Positions 24,603-37,453 of a stretch of 64,000 nucleotides of DNA are shown piece after piece. Positions within the stretch are counted from its first letter, which is position 1, and every line of letters begins with the position of its first letter. The stretch is from Deinococcus rubellus. Its GTDB lineage: Bacteria; Deinococcota; Deinococci; Deinococcales; Deinococcaceae. The DNA lies in the NCBI RefSeq assembly GCF_025244745.1, contig NZ_CP104213.1, forward strand, positions 1,948,001-2,012,000, in the 5' to 3' direction. The position numbers and the translations under genes are program-made. Under the pieces are notes generated by a model that worked only from the letters and a program-made list of their open reading frames with translations, made no database searches and was not told the DNA's origin.

Positions 24603-26164
24603 TCCACGGTCCAGCTCCGCTCAGCCAGAGGCACCGGGCGCAGCGTCGAGTCGCCGGGATACAGCAGCAGTTCCAGACGCTGACGTGACTGAGGGTAGAG
24701 GTCGGCAGTCAAGTTCAATACAGGTGCTTGTTGCCCACTGACAACATTAAATGGGGAGGTCAATACAAGGTAGGTGCAACTCTTGAGGCAGGTCCGCAGC
24801 TCCGTCCGGTAACGTCCAGGCGGCAAATCAAATTGAACATACACGCTGTATTTCTGGGTCGTTTTGACGGTGGTGGGCGCGATCAGGGTGGCCAGCTTGT
24901 AGGCCGGACTAGGTGGCGGCATCTTCAGGGAAGCCAACAGCGGCAGCGATAGGGCCAGCATCAAGCCCGCCGCCGCCAGGCCCGCTGGCCAGCCCAGCAG
25001 CGGCCAGCGGGCCGCCGGAACATCACCGGGCAACTGGGCCAGCACCGCTCCGACCATGACCCAGAAAACTTCAGCCACACCCGGACTCGGCACCAGCAGG
25101 GTGTTGTCGGTAGCGGTCGCCAGCAGCAGCCCTGAGAGCACCGCCACGCCCAGCGGATCGCGCACCCACACGGCGGCCACCCCCACCACACCGAGCAGGG
25201 CGAACAACCCCAGCAAGCCCAGCGGGCCGGTTTCGGCCAACTGCTGCAAGGTCACGTTGTGGGCGATCAGCCAGGGGTACCCCAGGCGGCTGATCAGGTC
25301 CGGACACGGCGCACCGGCACTGTTGTCAGGCGCAGGCCACAGCAGGCACTGCCCCCCCGGCGGCGCGAAACGTGCGCCCAGGCGGTAACTGCCCACGCCT
25401 GAGAGCGGCGCGCTCTGAATCACCGAGATGGCGTTCCACCACACCACGTCGCGCCCCGAGGTGTCGGTACTCAGCAGTCGTGTCACTGACGGGACGTCAA
25501 AGCGCTGGGCCGCGTACAAGCCACCGCCCAGCAGCCCCAGGGCCAGGAGCAGGCTGAGCGCGATCTGCCAGCGCAGCCGCACCAGGTAGCCCAGCACTGC
25601 GCCCAGACCCGCCGCTGCCAGTCCGCCCCGACTGCCCGAGAGCAGCACGATGGAGATGGCAGCCACGCCCAGCGGCACACGCCACCACCAGCGCCCCCCC
25701 GCGAACAGCGCCCACCAGAGGCCGAAGGCTCCCGTCAGTCCCAGGGTAATCGAGGTCATGTAGGGGTGGAAAAGCCGCTGCTGGGTCAGCTCCGGCGTGC
25801 CCAGACCGCTGTAGAGCAGGGCCGTGGCGTAGACCGCCGCCAGCCCGCAGGCCAGACCCCGGAGCCAGGGCGTGCCTGACAGCGCCAGCCCGGCCCCAAT
25901 CAGGCCGAACATCAGCAGCGTGCGGGCCAGGGCCAGGAAACTGGCCAGCAGCGGCTCGGGGGACAGCAATGCCGGAAGTTGCTGACTGAGCGCGTAGCCG
26001 CCCAGCACCCACCACAGCGGGCGGGGCAGACGGCGAAGTTGCGGCAGAGCCAGCAGGGCCAGTGGCGACAGTACGTAGAGCGGTACCAGCACGGCCCACC
26101 AGACCCGCCAGCCCAGCGCAGGCGCGGGCCGCTGGGGAGGAGACGTCACGCCTGCACCGGGCAA
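24590..26164 (-). CDS. O-antigen ligase/polymerase-like membrane protein
   Basis: A polytopic protein (up to 524 aa) of the Wzy_C/WaaL superfamily. About 10-12 helices carry LSGSRGGLAAAGLGAVLGYL and the ligase signature IAHNVTLQQLAETGPLGLLG in a large external loop. After the last helix (about residue 420) a beta-rich tail of about 95 residues extends outside. It could ligate polymer to lipid or protein, or polymerise repeat units. The start is TTG 26164 or GTG 26149, neither with a convincing SD. It is GC-rich unlike the island polymerase, with a paralogue at 52008. Confidence 0.8.
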   Translation of the reverse strand: MPGAGVTSPPQRPAPALGWRVWWAVLVPLYVLSPLALLALPQLRRLPRPLWWVLGGYALSQQLPALLSPEPLLASFLALARTLLMFGLIGAGLALSGTPWLRGLACGLAAVYATALLYSGLGTPELTQQRLFHPYMTSITLGLTGAFGLWWALFAGGRWWWRVPLGVAAISIVLLSGSRGGLAAAGLGAVLGYLVRLRWQIALSLLLALGLLGGGLYAAQRFDVPSVTRLLSTDTSGRDVVWWNAISVIQSAPLSGVGSYRLGARFAPPGGQCLLWPAPDNSAGAPCPDLISRLGYPWLIAHNVTLQQLAETGPLGLLGLFALLGVVGVAAVWVRDPLGVAVLSGLLLATATDNTLLVPSPGVAEVFWVMVGAVLAQLPGDVPAARWPLLGWPAGLAAAGLMLALSLPLLASLKMPPPSPAYKLATLIAPTTVKTTQKYSVYVQFDLPPGRYRTELRTCLKSCTYLVLTSPFNVVSGQQAPVLNLTADLYPQSRQRLELLLYPGDSTLRPVPLAERSWTVEWRP

Positions 26165-26183
26165 GAAGCCGCTGGAGGGAGGC

Positions 26184-27182
26184 TCAGAACTCCGTCACCT
26201 GCGGCCTGAAGTCCATTCGCACGATCAGGTCGCGGTACTGCGCTTCGCTGAGGGCCGCGTCCGCGCCCTGATAGGCGACGAACATGGCTTCCATCACGTT
26301 GGTGGCAAAATTCCGGCTGCCGATGCGCGGCGTGGTCGTGATCAGGCGCTTGAGGCCGTGTGCCCGCGCCCACTCGCGGTCCGCCTCGGTGATGGTCTGG
26401 GTCAGGATGGTCTTGCCGGTGAGCTGATCGGGGGCGTAACGCTTGACGTAGTGGGTGTCCCCGGCGATGACCTCGGCCCAGTCGTAGTAGCGGGTGCCCA
26501 CGCCCTTGACGCTCTGTTCCTGCTTCTCGCCCGTCGGGTAAAACCACTTGAACGGCAAAAAGGTCAGGACAGGCAAGATGACCCGCGCCACCTTGCGGAT
26601 GCTGTTCATGGTCCGCAGCGGCACGTTCATATTCAGGCCGAACACGATGTCGCCGTAGAGGACGTCCGCTCCAGCGTCCGATAAGGCCTCGGCCATCCCG
26701 AAGCGGTCCACGCTCGACACCAGCAGGGTGCGGCAGCCTTTCCAGTGAATCAGCGGCTCAAGCTGCTCGATGGCCTCGCGCTCAAGGGTGTGCTTGAGGC
26801 CGGAGCCGTCCACCACCGGGGTCTTGAGGCCCGCCACCAGCGGCGCGATCTCGCGGAAGGTGTAGCGCTTCTCGCCTGCCACAATATAGATGTCGGTGCC
26901 GCCCAGCCCGAAGGCGTCCACCCTGCCGTCGAGCAGAAGCAGCATCTCGCGCAGCTTTTTCATGTCGCCGTCGGTACCCAGGCGCTCCAGCACGAACTTC
27001 TGGCCGAGCAGTTCGGTTTCTTCCCGGGCGTCGCGCTGGCTCGACCCGAGTGAGACGCTGACGACGTGCTTGGAGCCTGCTGGGGCCGCTTGCCAGTGTG
27101 CGAGCAGTTCGGCGGCAGTCTGGTCTTTTCTGGCTTTCTTTGTGCTGGAGTTGGCAGTCGTGGATTTGGCTTGGTCGGGCAA
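26184..27182 (-). CDS. Quinate 5-dehydrogenase-annotated protein
   Basis: A protein of 332 aa resembling those annotated as quinate 5-dehydrogenase in Deinococcus and Thermus. Conserved blocks: SVSLGSSQRD, the LGQKFVLERLGTDGDMKK stretch, VDAFGLGGTDIYIVAG, PVVDGSGLKHTLERE, LLVSSVDRFGMAEAL and FKWFYPTGEKQE. It has a Lys/Ser/Thr-rich extension of about 35 residues at the N-terminus. Start TTG 27182 is supported by AAGGAG 8 nt upstream. The enzymatic name comes from database habit; I see no classical NAD-binding motif, so the activity is uncertain. Confidence 0.6.
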   Translation of the reverse strand: MPDQAKSTTANSSTKKARKDQTAAELLAHWQAAPAGSKHVVSVSLGSSQRDAREETELLGQKFVLERLGTDGDMKKLREMLLLLDGRVDAFGLGGTDIYIVAGEKRYTFREIAPLVAGLKTPVVDGSGLKHTLEREAIEQLEPLIHWKGCRTLLVSSVDRFGMAEALSDAGADVLYGDIVFGLNMNVPLRTMNSIRKVARVILPVLTFLPFKWFYPTGEKQEQSVKGVGTRYYDWAEVIAGDTHYVKRYAPDQLTGKTILTQTITEADREWARAHGLKRLITTTPRIGSRNFATNVMEAMFVAYQGADAALSEAQYRDLIVRMDFRPQVTEF

Positions 27183-27528
27183 GAGGAAGGCTCCTTATTG
27201 GGAAGGGGTTGGGAAGAGAAGGTGAGGTCGAATAAAACCGGACTTCCCGGCATTCTAGGCCGATCGCACGGCTGAGTACGTCCTTGCTCCCGTTTCGGGC
27301 TTCCGCGTTTTGGGCGGAGCGGCTTCTTGACCAAAACAGCGCCGATGACGACGCTTGGTCGCACCTATCGGGCCTGCCCGCAAAAAGCGCTCCCTCCTTA
27401 TCTTCATAAGCAGCACCTGGATAGGGCCATTCCTCCTCTTGAGGACGCCATTCCTCCACTCTCGCCAGGACGTCCTTTCTTCCTCGCTCGCTCCGCTCGG
27501 TAAAGCCAAAGCTTTAACAAGGAGATCC
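27183..27528. other. Non-coding stretch between two leftward genes
   Basis: 346 bp with no supportable gene. It holds the leader of the quinate-dehydrogenase-like gene, a TAGAAT box, a GCCATTCCTCC direct repeat (two copies about 20 bp apart) and a small TCCTC-TT-GAGGA palindrome near 27435. No terminator with a T-run is evident. Confidence 0.5.
27252..27257 (-). promoter_or_regulatory. Possible -10 box of quinate-DH-like gene
   Basis: TAGAAT on the minus strand, about 70 nt upstream of the TTG start. No good -35 sequence accompanies it. Confidence 0.35.
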
Positions 27529-28293
27529 TTAGAGCGGTTGCTCGCCCACCTCACGGCCATACAGGCGAGCGGCCCGCAGCAATTCACGGCGCAGGCCCGC
27601 CGCCTCACGCGACAGCCGGGCGCGTACCTGCGAGAGTTCGTTGACGCTCAGGTGCGCCGTGACCTGATACTGGCCCTGGGCGTCGGGGCCGCTGGCGCTG
27701 GCGGGCACCCGGCTCAGCGCCGCGCAGAGGGCCGCCAGGAAGGCCGCCTCGTACCCGTCCACCGCCTTGAGGGTTCGCTCGGGCCGGACCAGCAGGGCAG
27801 CGCGCAGCAAGCTCAGATCGCGGGCCGAGTCGGCCAGGGTCGCGCCGGGGTGGCGGGCCACTTCCGATTCGCTGAGCTGACGACCCGCCTGCGCCTGGGC
27901 CTCGGCGCTGAGTTCGCCGTCCGCCTGGACCTGCACCCAGCCCTCGGCGCGCGAGGCCACCAATCGGCCCACGTCCAGAAAGCGCAGCACCTTTTCCCGC
28001 TCGGCCACGCTCAGGCCGGGCAGATCGGCCAGGCGGCTCAGGGCGGCGTCACGCTCTGCCGGGGTGCCGTCCAGGGCAGCCAGCAAAGTGTCGGCCTCGC
28101 GCAACATCAGGGTGTCTTCCGGGTCGCGGCCCGGCGGCAGGCCCGCTTCCAGGTCGCGCAGGGTCAGGTCCGCGCCCTCCAGCACGCGCATCAGGGCACC
28201 GCGCGCCTTGCTTTTTTCACCGCCCACCGCGCCGCGCCACAGCGAGAGCAGTTTGCGGGCGCGGTCAACGGTGTGGGGGTCAGGCGAAGTCAC
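27529..28293 (-). CDS. Conserved-looking hypothetical protein
   Basis: A 254-aa protein not recognised. It has no signal peptide or membrane helices, and looks largely alpha-helical with many Ala/Leu/Arg/Glu residues; segments such as ARDLSLLRAALLVRPERTLKAVDGYEAAFL suggest a helical bundle. The start GTG 28293 lies 6 nt after TAGAAT (leaderless), which argues for a real expressed gene. It sits 19 bp downstream of the gdh gene and may be partly co-transcribed with it. Confidence 0.65.
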   Translation of the reverse strand: MTSPDPHTVDRARKLLSLWRGAVGGEKSKARGALMRVLEGADLTLRDLEAGLPPGRDPEDTLMLREADTLLAALDGTPAERDAALSRLADLPGLSVAEREKVLRFLDVGRLVASRAEGWVQVQADGELSAEAQAQAGRQLSESEVARHPGATLADSARDLSLLRAALLVRPERTLKAVDGYEAAFLAALCAALSRVPASASGPDAQGQYQVTAHLSVNELSQVRARLSREAAGLRRELLRAARLYGREVGEQPL

Positions 28294-28299
28294 CGGGGC

Positions 28300-28305
28300 A
28301 TTCTA
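28300..28305 (-). promoter_or_regulatory. -10 box of hypothetical gene (leaderless)
   Basis: TAGAAT on the minus strand ends 6 nt before the GTG start. Confidence 0.5.
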
Positions 28306-28312
28306 ACCGCCC

Positions 28313-29623
<1,311 letters not shown>

Positions 29624-29707
29624 GCAAGCTCCTTGACGGGTGGAAAATTGGGAGGGGCTGGAGGGTAAATGAGAAAAATAGTTCTGGAACCTGAACGCGG
29701 GAAGCGC

Positions 29708-30955
29708 TCAGGGGTACACGCCGCGCAGCACCGACGCGCCGTGAAGCCTGTTGAGGGCAATGGCGTAGGCGGCGGTTCGCAGATCGGGTGCGGCGTGCTC
29801 GCGGGCGAAGGCCATCACCTCGTCCACAGCGGCATTGACGCGCCTGTCGAGGGCCGCGAAGATCTCGTCTTCCAGCCAGAAGAAATTGCTGGCGTCCTGC
29901 ACCCATTCCAGGTAGTTGGAAATCACCCCGCCGATGCTGGCGAGCAGGTCCGGCACCACCACGATGCCCTGCGCCTTGAGGTAGCGCTCGGCCTCGGGCA
30001 GCACGGCGCGGTTGCTGGCCTCGATGACAACCGGCGCGCGGATGCTGGCGGCGTTTCCGGCATAGATGCTGCCGTGGTCGTGGCCCAGCACCAGAACGTC
30101 GGCGTTGAGTGAGAGGGCTTCCTCGGTGTCCAGGGCGGTGCCGAAGCCGGTCACGCTGCCCGAGGCTTCGCGGTGGGCATGCAGGGCCGCCAGATCGAGG
30201 CCCGACGAGGCGTAGGCTGCCCCGCCCGCATCGGCCACCCCAATGATCCGCGCGCCCCTGGCCGCCAGGTATTCCGCCGCCGCCCGCCCCGCGTCGCCGT
30301 AGCCGTGAACGACCACGCTGCGGTTTTCCAGCGTCTCGCCCCGGTCTTCCAGCACCCGTGCGGTGACGATGGCCGCCCCGCGTCCGCGCGCGCCCTTGCT
30401 GCCCAGCGAGCCGCCCAGCGGCACGGGCTTGCCCACCACCATGCCGCTCGACGTCGTGCCCAGGTTCTCGTTGTGGGTGTCGAGCATCCAGGCCATGATC
30501 TGCTCGTCAGTACCCACGTCGGGGGCCAGCACGTCGCTCTGGTGGCCGATCAGGTCGATCAGTTCGGAGGTGTAACGGCGGGTCAGGCGCTCGAGTTCGC
30601 CCGCGCTGAGCGTCTCAGGGTCCACGTTGATGCCGCCCTTCGCCCCGCCCAGCGGCAGATCGGCCACCGCGTTCTTGAGGGTCATGATGGCGGCCAGCAC
30701 CTCGCATTCGTGGCTGCTCAGGCCCTCCTTGTAGCGCACGCCGCCCATCGCCGGGCCGCGCGTGATGCTGTGAACGGTGCGGTAGCCCCGGAACATCCGG
30801 ACGTGGCCGTCGTCCATTCGCAGCGGCAAGCTGAGACTGACCGTGCGTTTGGGAAACTTGAAATACGCCAGGCTCCGCTCGTCGGCGGTGGTGAAGGGCA
30901 GCGCCTGTTCGAGTTGTTCGAGTAGGCCCTGCCAGTTGAGTCCAGATGCTCGCAC
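29708..30955 (-). CDS. Second Glu/Leu/Phe/Val dehydrogenase, possibly regulatory
   Basis: A paralogue (415 aa) of the downstream GDH. It keeps [12 protein letters not shown] and [13 protein letters not shown] (catalytic Asp) and the nucleotide fold [15 protein letters not shown], but where GDHs have KGGVRFH it reads MGGVRYK (M70), losing the lysine that binds the substrate carboxylate. By analogy with the paired Thermus enzymes it may be a regulatory subunit or have changed specificity. Start GTG 30955 is preceded by GGAGG with 6 nt spacing, which excludes the longer open frame. A strong promoter lies about 105 bp upstream. Confidence 0.85.
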   Translation of the reverse strand: MRASGLNWQGLLEQLEQALPFTTADERSLAYFKFPKRTVSLSLPLRMDDGHVRMFRGYRTVHSITRGPAMGGVRYKEGLSSHECEVLAAIMTLKNAVADLPLGGAKGGINVDPETLSAGELERLTRRYTSELIDLIGHQSDVLAPDVGTDEQIMAWMLDTHNENLGTTSSGMVVGKPVPLGGSLGSKGARGRGAAIVTARVLEDRGETLENRSVVVHGYGDAGRAAAEYLAARGARIIGVADAGGAAYASSGLDLAALHAHREASGSVTGFGTALDTEEALSLNADVLVLGHDHGSIYAGNAASIRAPVVIEASNRAVLPEAERYLKAQGIVVVPDLLASIGGVISNYLEWVQDASNFFWLEDEIFAALDRRVNAAVDEVMAFAREHAAPDLRTAAYAIALNRLHGASVLRGVYP

Positions 30956-31061
30956 TTGAATCCTCCCGGCAGCTCCAGAGCACCGCGCCAACGGACCGAG
31001 AGCGGCGGCGGCACCCTGGAAGCTGCCTCGTTACGTTTCTGACCGACTGTGTTTCTGCCAG

Positions 31062-31090
31062 ATTGTATCCAATGGGCCTGGCATTTGCAA
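31062..31090 (-). promoter_or_regulatory. Sigma-70-type promoter of the GDH pair
   Basis: On the minus strand: TTGCAA (31090-31085), 17-bp spacer, TACAAT (31067-31062). It is the best matched -35/-10 pair I found in the window. It implies a leader of about 100 nt before the GTG with SD. Confidence 0.7.
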
Positions 31091-31116
31091 AGCCTGAGAG
31101 GGGCCTCTGGACGGCG

Positions 31117-32070
<954 letters not shown>

Positions 32071-32077
32071 GCCCAGC

Positions 32078-32083
32078 AGTATA
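32078..32083 (-). promoter_or_regulatory. -10 box of prenyl synthase gene (leaderless)
   Basis: TATACT on the minus strand ends 7 nt before the ATG. Confidence 0.55.
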
Positions 32084-32245
32084 GGGGGCACGGCGGGGAC
32101 GAAACGTCCGCCCAGGGTGGGCCAGATCACGAAAGACCGTATGATGATTTTCAGCACCAATCCATTTCCACTCCCTGCCCTTTCCACTCCCTGCCCTGCG
32201 GCTTCCCCGTCCCATTCTGGTTTTGCCCATCTTTCGGAGGACACC

Positions 32246-33889
32246 ATGTCGAAGCTTTCTCTGCCCGCCACCGACCACCGCCGCGTCCGGGCCCGATCCC
32301 GGCTGAGGCCTGCCCTGACCCTGGCCCTGCTGACCAGCCTGGCCCTCGCCGGCCCCGCCAGCGCCGCCAGCCTGGTCTACGGCATGGGCGGCGATCCGGT
32401 GTCACTCGATCCCGGTACCATCACCGACGGCAACTCGTCACTGGTGCAGTCTCTGGTCTACGACATGCTGGTGCGCTTCAAGAAAGGCACCACCACCATT
32501 ACGCCGGGGCTGGCGACCCGCTGGACCGCCAACAAGGACGCCACCGAGTGGACCTTCACCCTTCGCAAGAACGTCAAGTTCAGCGACGGCACACCCTTTA
32601 ACGCCGATGCGGTGGTCTACAACGTCAACCGCTGGTGGGATACGGCGGCCCCCGAGGGCGCGGCGGCCCAGGGCAAGACCTTCACGTCCTGGCAATTCAT
32701 CTTCGGCGGCTTCAAGAGCGACAAGAACAGTTTCCTGAAAAGTGTGCGCGCTGACGGCCCCGACAAGGTGATCTTCACGCTGAGCCACCCCTTCGCGCCG
32801 TTTCCCGAGTCGCTGGCGACCACCTTCTTCGGCATCGCCTCGCCCGCCGCCATCAAGAAGGCCGGGGCCAAGTACGGCACGCCCGCTGCCTTGCCCGTCG
32901 GTACTGGACCGTTCGTGATGCAGTCGTGGCAGACCGGCGACCGGATCGTGCTGACGCCCAACAAGACCCACTGGGGCAAGAAGGCCAAGTACGACAGCCT
33001 GGTGCTGCGCTCCATCAAGGACCCCAGCGCCCGGCTCAACGAACTCAAAGCCGGAACCATCGACTTCACCTCCGACCTCAACCCCGATCAGCTCGGCGCG
33101 GTCAAGGCCGACCCGACCCTGACAGCGGTCATCGTGCCGTCATTCAACGTGGGCACCCTGAGCCTGAACATCCGCAATCAATACCTCAAGAACGACAAGG
33201 TGCGCCAGGCGATCAGCATGGCGATCAACAAGAAGGCCATCGTGGACGCCTTCTGGAACGGCCTGGGTGTCTCCGACGCCAGCTTCCTGCCCCCGGCGCT
33301 GGCCTGGGCCAATCCGAAGACGGTGCCCGCCGACTACACCTACGACCCGGCCGCCGCCAAGAAACTGCTGACCGAGGCAGGCTACCCCAACGGCATCAGC
33401 CTGGATCTGTGGTACATGCCGGTCAGCCGCCCGTACTTCCCGACGCCCAAGCCGATTGCCGAGGCGATGGCCGCCGACCTCGCGGGCATCGGCATCAAGG
33501 TGAACCTTAAGACCGAGGACTGGGCCAAGTACCTCGAAGACCGCAATACTGCGCCCGGCTTCGACATGTACATGATCGGCTGGACCGGGCCGTATGCCAG
33601 TCCCTACAACTTCTACAACACCTACTACGGCGAGTCCTCGCCCGCCGACACTGGCTACGCCAACCCCAAATTGTTCGAGCTGCTCAGCACGGCAGTGGGC
33701 AGCAGCTCACGCGCGGTGAGCGCCAAGGCCTACGCCCAGATCGGGCAGATCACCTACGACGCCAATATCCGGCTGCCCATCGTCCACTCGCGCCCGCTGG
33801 GGGCCGCCCGCAGCTACGTCAAGGGCTGGCTGCCCGGCCCCTCAGCGCTGACGCCGTTCGAGGACATCACCATCGAGGGCAAGAAGTAA
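32246..33889 (+). CDS. ABC transporter peptide/nickel-type solute-binding protein
   Basis: Extracytoplasmic solute-binding protein of family 5 (SBP_bac_5; 547 aa), typical of dipeptide/oligopeptide uptake. A twin-Arg-rich N-region and hydrophobic stretch (ALTLALLTSLALAGPASAA) form a cleavable signal peptide at about residue 39. Family blocks include LRKNVKFSDGTPFNADAVVYN, VGTGPFVMQSWQTGDRIVL, LNIRNQYLKNDKVRQAISMAIN and GWTGPYASPYNFYNTYY. GGAGG at 32236-32240 sets the ATG at 32246. No permease or ATPase genes adjoin; the next gene is an M20 hydrolase, hinting at uptake and cleavage of an acylated or peptidic substrate. Confidence 0.92.
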   Translation: MSKLSLPATDHRRVRARSRLRPALTLALLTSLALAGPASAASLVYGMGGDPVSLDPGTITDGNSSLVQSLVYDMLVRFKKGTTTITPGLATRWTANKDATEWTFTLRKNVKFSDGTPFNADAVVYNVNRWWDTAAPEGAAAQGKTFTSWQFIFGGFKSDKNSFLKSVRADGPDKVIFTLSHPFAPFPESLATTFFGIASPAAIKKAGAKYGTPAALPVGTGPFVMQSWQTGDRIVLTPNKTHWGKKAKYDSLVLRSIKDPSARLNELKAGTIDFTSDLNPDQLGAVKADPTLTAVIVPSFNVGTLSLNIRNQYLKNDKVRQAISMAINKKAIVDAFWNGLGVSDASFLPPALAWANPKTVPADYTYDPAAAKKLLTEAGYPNGISLDLWYMPVSRPYFPTPKPIAEAMAADLAGIGIKVNLKTEDWAKYLEDRNTAPGFDMYMIGWTGPYASPYNFYNTYYGESSPADTGYANPKLFELLSTAVGSSSRAVSAKAYAQIGQITYDANIRLPIVHSRPLGAARSYVKGWLPGPSALTPFEDITIEGKK

Positions 33890-33899
33890 AAGGGCGGCG

Positions 33900-33932
33900 G
33901 GGTGAGCATGCGTGCATTCGCCGCGCTCACCC
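33900..33932 (+). other. Hairpin between SBP and M20 genes
   Basis: GGGTGAGC (33900-33907) pairs perfectly with GCTCACCC (33925-33932) around a 17-nt loop. No T-run follows, so it looks more like an mRNA-stabilising or attenuating stem than a terminator. Confidence 0.4.
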
Positions 33933-33974
33933 CACCCGTCTCAATTTCTCCGATTCAGCTCAGCGAGGTTCCCC

Positions 33975-35156
33975 ATGACCCAGACGGCCAGCACCGATCA
34001 GCCCACACCCGCCGACCTCCAGCAGGTTACCGACTGGCGACGCCACCTGCACCAGCACCCTGAGCTGTCGTTTCACGAATTCAAGACTGCCGACTTCGTG
34101 GAAGGCGAGCTGCGTAAGATGCCCAACCTCGTGCTCAGCCGCCCCACCCCGACCAGCGTGCTGGCGGTACTGAAAGGCCAGGCCGGGCCAGGGCGCACGG
34201 TACTGCTGCGCGCCGACATGGACGCCCTACCCATTCAGGAAGACACCGGACTGGAATTCGCCTCGCAGAATCCCGGCGTGATGCACGCCTGCGGGCACGA
34301 CGGCCACACCGCCATGCTGCTGGGCGCGGCCAAGCTGCTCGCGGCCCGGCCCGAGACGCTCCACGGCGAGGTCAGGATGATCTTCCAGCACGCTGAGGAA
34401 CTGTTTCCCGGCGGCGCGCAGCAGATCGTGGACGCGGGCGTGATGGACGGCGTGGACGTGGCCGTCGGCACCCACCTGATGAGTCCAGTACCGACCGGCG
34501 TGATCGTGCTGCGCGACGGTCCGCTGCTGGCCGCCTCCGACGCTTTCGAGATCGTGATCGAGGGACGCGGCGGCCACGCGGCCAGCCCGCACCAGACGGT
34601 GGACCCGGTGGTCATCGCCGCCCAGGTCGTGCTGGCCTTCCAGAGCATCGTCTCGCGCCACCGCGACCCGCTGGAACCCGCCGTGCTGAGCGTGACCCAG
34701 ATTCACGGCGGCAGCGCCCACAACGTCATTCCGGGCAGCGTGACGCTCGGCGGCACGGTGCGCACCTTCGATGCCGCGCTGCGCGACCTGATGCCGCAGC
34801 GCATGGAGCAGCTCCTGAAGGGCATCACCGAGGGCTACGGAGCCTCGTATACCTTTAACTACCAGCGCGGCTACCGCGCCCTGCACAACGACCCGCAGAC
34901 CACCGAAATTCTGCGGGAAGTGACGCGGGAGACCCTCGGGCCGGACATTCAGATCGTCGAGGGCCAGCCCAACATGGGCGGCGAGGATTTCAGCGCCTAC
35001 CTGACCAGAGCGCCCGGCACCTTCATCGTGATCGGCGCGGGTGGCCCCGATGCCGCGCCGCACCACCATCCGCGCTTCACGGTGGACGAGCGCGCCCTGG
35101 AACACGGCGTGCGGCTATACGCGGCGGCGGCCAGGCGATTGACCCAGCCAGCCTGA
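33975..35156 (+). CDS. M20-family amidohydrolase (N-acyl-amino acid type)
   Basis: Zinc-dependent amidohydrolase (393 aa) of the hippurate/N-acyl-L-amino-acid hydrolase branch. Metal ligands in HACGHDGHTAMLLGAA and the catalytic glutamates in FQHAEELFPGGAQ; dimerisation domain from about residue 185 (FEIVIEGRGGHAASPH); C-terminal metal ligand region MGGEDFSAYL. It begins at ATG 33975, with GCGAGG upstream, 85 bp after the solute-binding protein; the two may share a transcript. Substrate not determinable. Confidence 0.88.
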   Translation: MTQTASTDQPTPADLQQVTDWRRHLHQHPELSFHEFKTADFVEGELRKMPNLVLSRPTPTSVLAVLKGQAGPGRTVLLRADMDALPIQEDTGLEFASQNPGVMHACGHDGHTAMLLGAAKLLAARPETLHGEVRMIFQHAEELFPGGAQQIVDAGVMDGVDVAVGTHLMSPVPTGVIVLRDGPLLAASDAFEIVIEGRGGHAASPHQTVDPVVIAAQVVLAFQSIVSRHRDPLEPAVLSVTQIHGGSAHNVIPGSVTLGGTVRTFDAALRDLMPQRMEQLLKGITEGYGASYTFNYQRGYRALHNDPQTTEILREVTRETLGPDIQIVEGQPNMGGEDFSAYLTRAPGTFIVIGAGGPDAAPHHHPRFTVDERALEHGVRLYAAAARRLTQPA

Positions 35157-35163
35157 AGGTTGC

Positions 35164-36186
35164 TCAGTGCAGCGGCACGTGGCCGGGGAAGCCCAGCACG
35201 CAGTCCATGATGTCACCCACCACGGCGCTGGCCGTCACCAGACCGCCCGCCCCGCCACCCGCGAAGACCAGCTCTCCGCACTCCTCGCCCTGGTAGACCA
35301 TCGCGTTGCGCCCCTCGCCCGCCGTGCAGATGGGGTGGCTATCCGGCAGGCGGGTGGGAGCGACCTCGGCGCGCCAGCCGTCGCCGTCACGCTCCAGGGT
35401 GGCGACCAGCTTGATCTTCTCGCCCGCCGCTTTAGCCGCCGCGATGTCGTCCAGCGTGACCCCCTCGATGCCCGTCACCTTGACGTCCCCGTAACGGAAA
35501 TCGCCGTCGGCACAGAAGCGGGCCAGCACCGCCAGTTTGTGGGCGGTGTCGAAGCCGCCGACATCCAGGGTGGGCGGCGTCTCGGCGTAGCCCAGGGCCT
35601 GCGCCTCGGCGAGCGCCTGGACGTAGGGTTTGCCGCTTTCCATCTGGCTCAGGATGTAGGCGCAGGTGCCGTTGAGCACCGCCTGAAGGCGCACGAAGCG
35701 GCTGGCCCGCAGTACCGTGCTCATCGGCCCGATGATGGGGGTTCCGGCCATCACAGCAGATTCGTAGTAGAGCTGGCCGCCCAGAGCGTACTCGCGCAGC
35801 GTGTCCCAACGCTCGGCCAGCATGGCCTTGTTGGCAGTCACGACGGGCCGCTTCGAGCGCAGCACCGGGGCCAGCAGTCCCAGCGGCCGGTCCACTCCGC
35901 CCATCAGTTCCACCACGATGCTGCACTCGCCCAGGAAGGCGGGGTCGCCCGTGAATGGTGTTCCGGCAGGCACGTCGCGGGCCTGGGTCAGGTCACGTAC
36001 CAGCACGCCGCAGACCGAGAGCTGCACCCCCAGGTCGGCGAAGATGGCTTCCCGGCGCTGCAGAAGCTGCAAGACGGCCTGACCCACCGTGCCGCAGCCG
36101 AGCAGGCCGATGGTCACGGTTCGCAGCCCGGCGCGCGGGGCCTCAGGAAGGGCCGGGGCAGGCTGGGCAGACAGAAAAGCGGTCAT
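35164..36186 (-). CDS. hom: Homoserine dehydrogenase
   Basis: NAD(P)H reduction of aspartate semialdehyde to homoserine in threonine/methionine synthesis (340 aa). N-terminal Rossmann [22 protein letters not shown], the [10 protein letters not shown] block, and the catalytic lysine in [17 protein letters not shown]. No C-terminal ACT domain is present, so classical threonine feedback via ACT is not expected. The start ATG 36186 lies 9 nt after TATACT. It is divergent from prfA, whose promoter is only about 35 bp away, and converges with the M20 gene with a 7-nt gap. Confidence 0.93.
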   Translation of the reverse strand: MTAFLSAQPAPALPEAPRAGLRTVTIGLLGCGTVGQAVLQLLQRREAIFADLGVQLSVCGVLVRDLTQARDVPAGTPFTGDPAFLGECSIVVELMGGVDRPLGLLAPVLRSKRPVVTANKAMLAERWDTLREYALGGQLYYESAVMAGTPIIGPMSTVLRASRFVRLQAVLNGTCAYILSQMESGKPYVQALAEAQALGYAETPPTLDVGGFDTAHKLAVLARFCADGDFRYGDVKVTGIEGVTLDDIAAAKAAGEKIKLVATLERDGDGWRAEVAPTRLPDSHPICTAGEGRNAMVYQGEECGELVFAGGGAGGLVTASAVVGDIMDCVLGFPGHVPLH

Positions 36187-36195
36187 ATGGGCCAA

Positions 36196-36201
36196 AGTAT
36201 A
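36196..36201 (-). promoter_or_regulatory. -10 box of hom
   Basis: TATACT on the minus strand, 9 nt before the ATG; expected leader of a few nucleotides at most. Confidence 0.5.
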
Positions 36202-36234
36202 CGGAAAGAGGGATTTGCGAAAGAAGCGCCGCGC

Positions 36235-36240
36235 TAGACT
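36235..36240 (+). promoter_or_regulatory. -10 box of uORF/prfA transcript
   Basis: TAGACT ends 6 nt before an ATG at 36247 that opens a 21-codon reading frame ending on the prfA start. Confidence 0.5.
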
Positions 36241-36246
36241 AAGTGC

Positions 36247-36305
36247 ATGACTCCCGTGTTCACCGTTTGCCGCCCTCACCTGCATCACTGCCCGGCAGGC
36301 CCGCC

Positions 36306-36312
<7 letters not shown>
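36247..36312 (+). CDS. Putative leaderless upstream ORF of prfA
   Basis: A 21-codon frame ([21 protein letters not shown]) whose TAA (36310-36312) lies just past the prfA ATG (36306-36308), in another frame. Its ATG is at leaderless distance from TAGACT. Two cysteines, two Pro-Gly/Pro-Pro stretches and a His pair might slow ribosomes. Translation would couple to prfA. It rests on layout only. Confidence 0.4.
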
Positions 36313-37406
<1,094 letters not shown>

Positions 37407-37453
37407 GCTTCGCGCTGCCCGTCTCCCCTTCCTCCAGCTTCCGCAGGTGACGC

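Noticed and set aside
27419..27470. GCCATTCCTCC direct repeats as a CRISPR-like or operator array
   Set aside because: Only two copies at short distance, with no further units.
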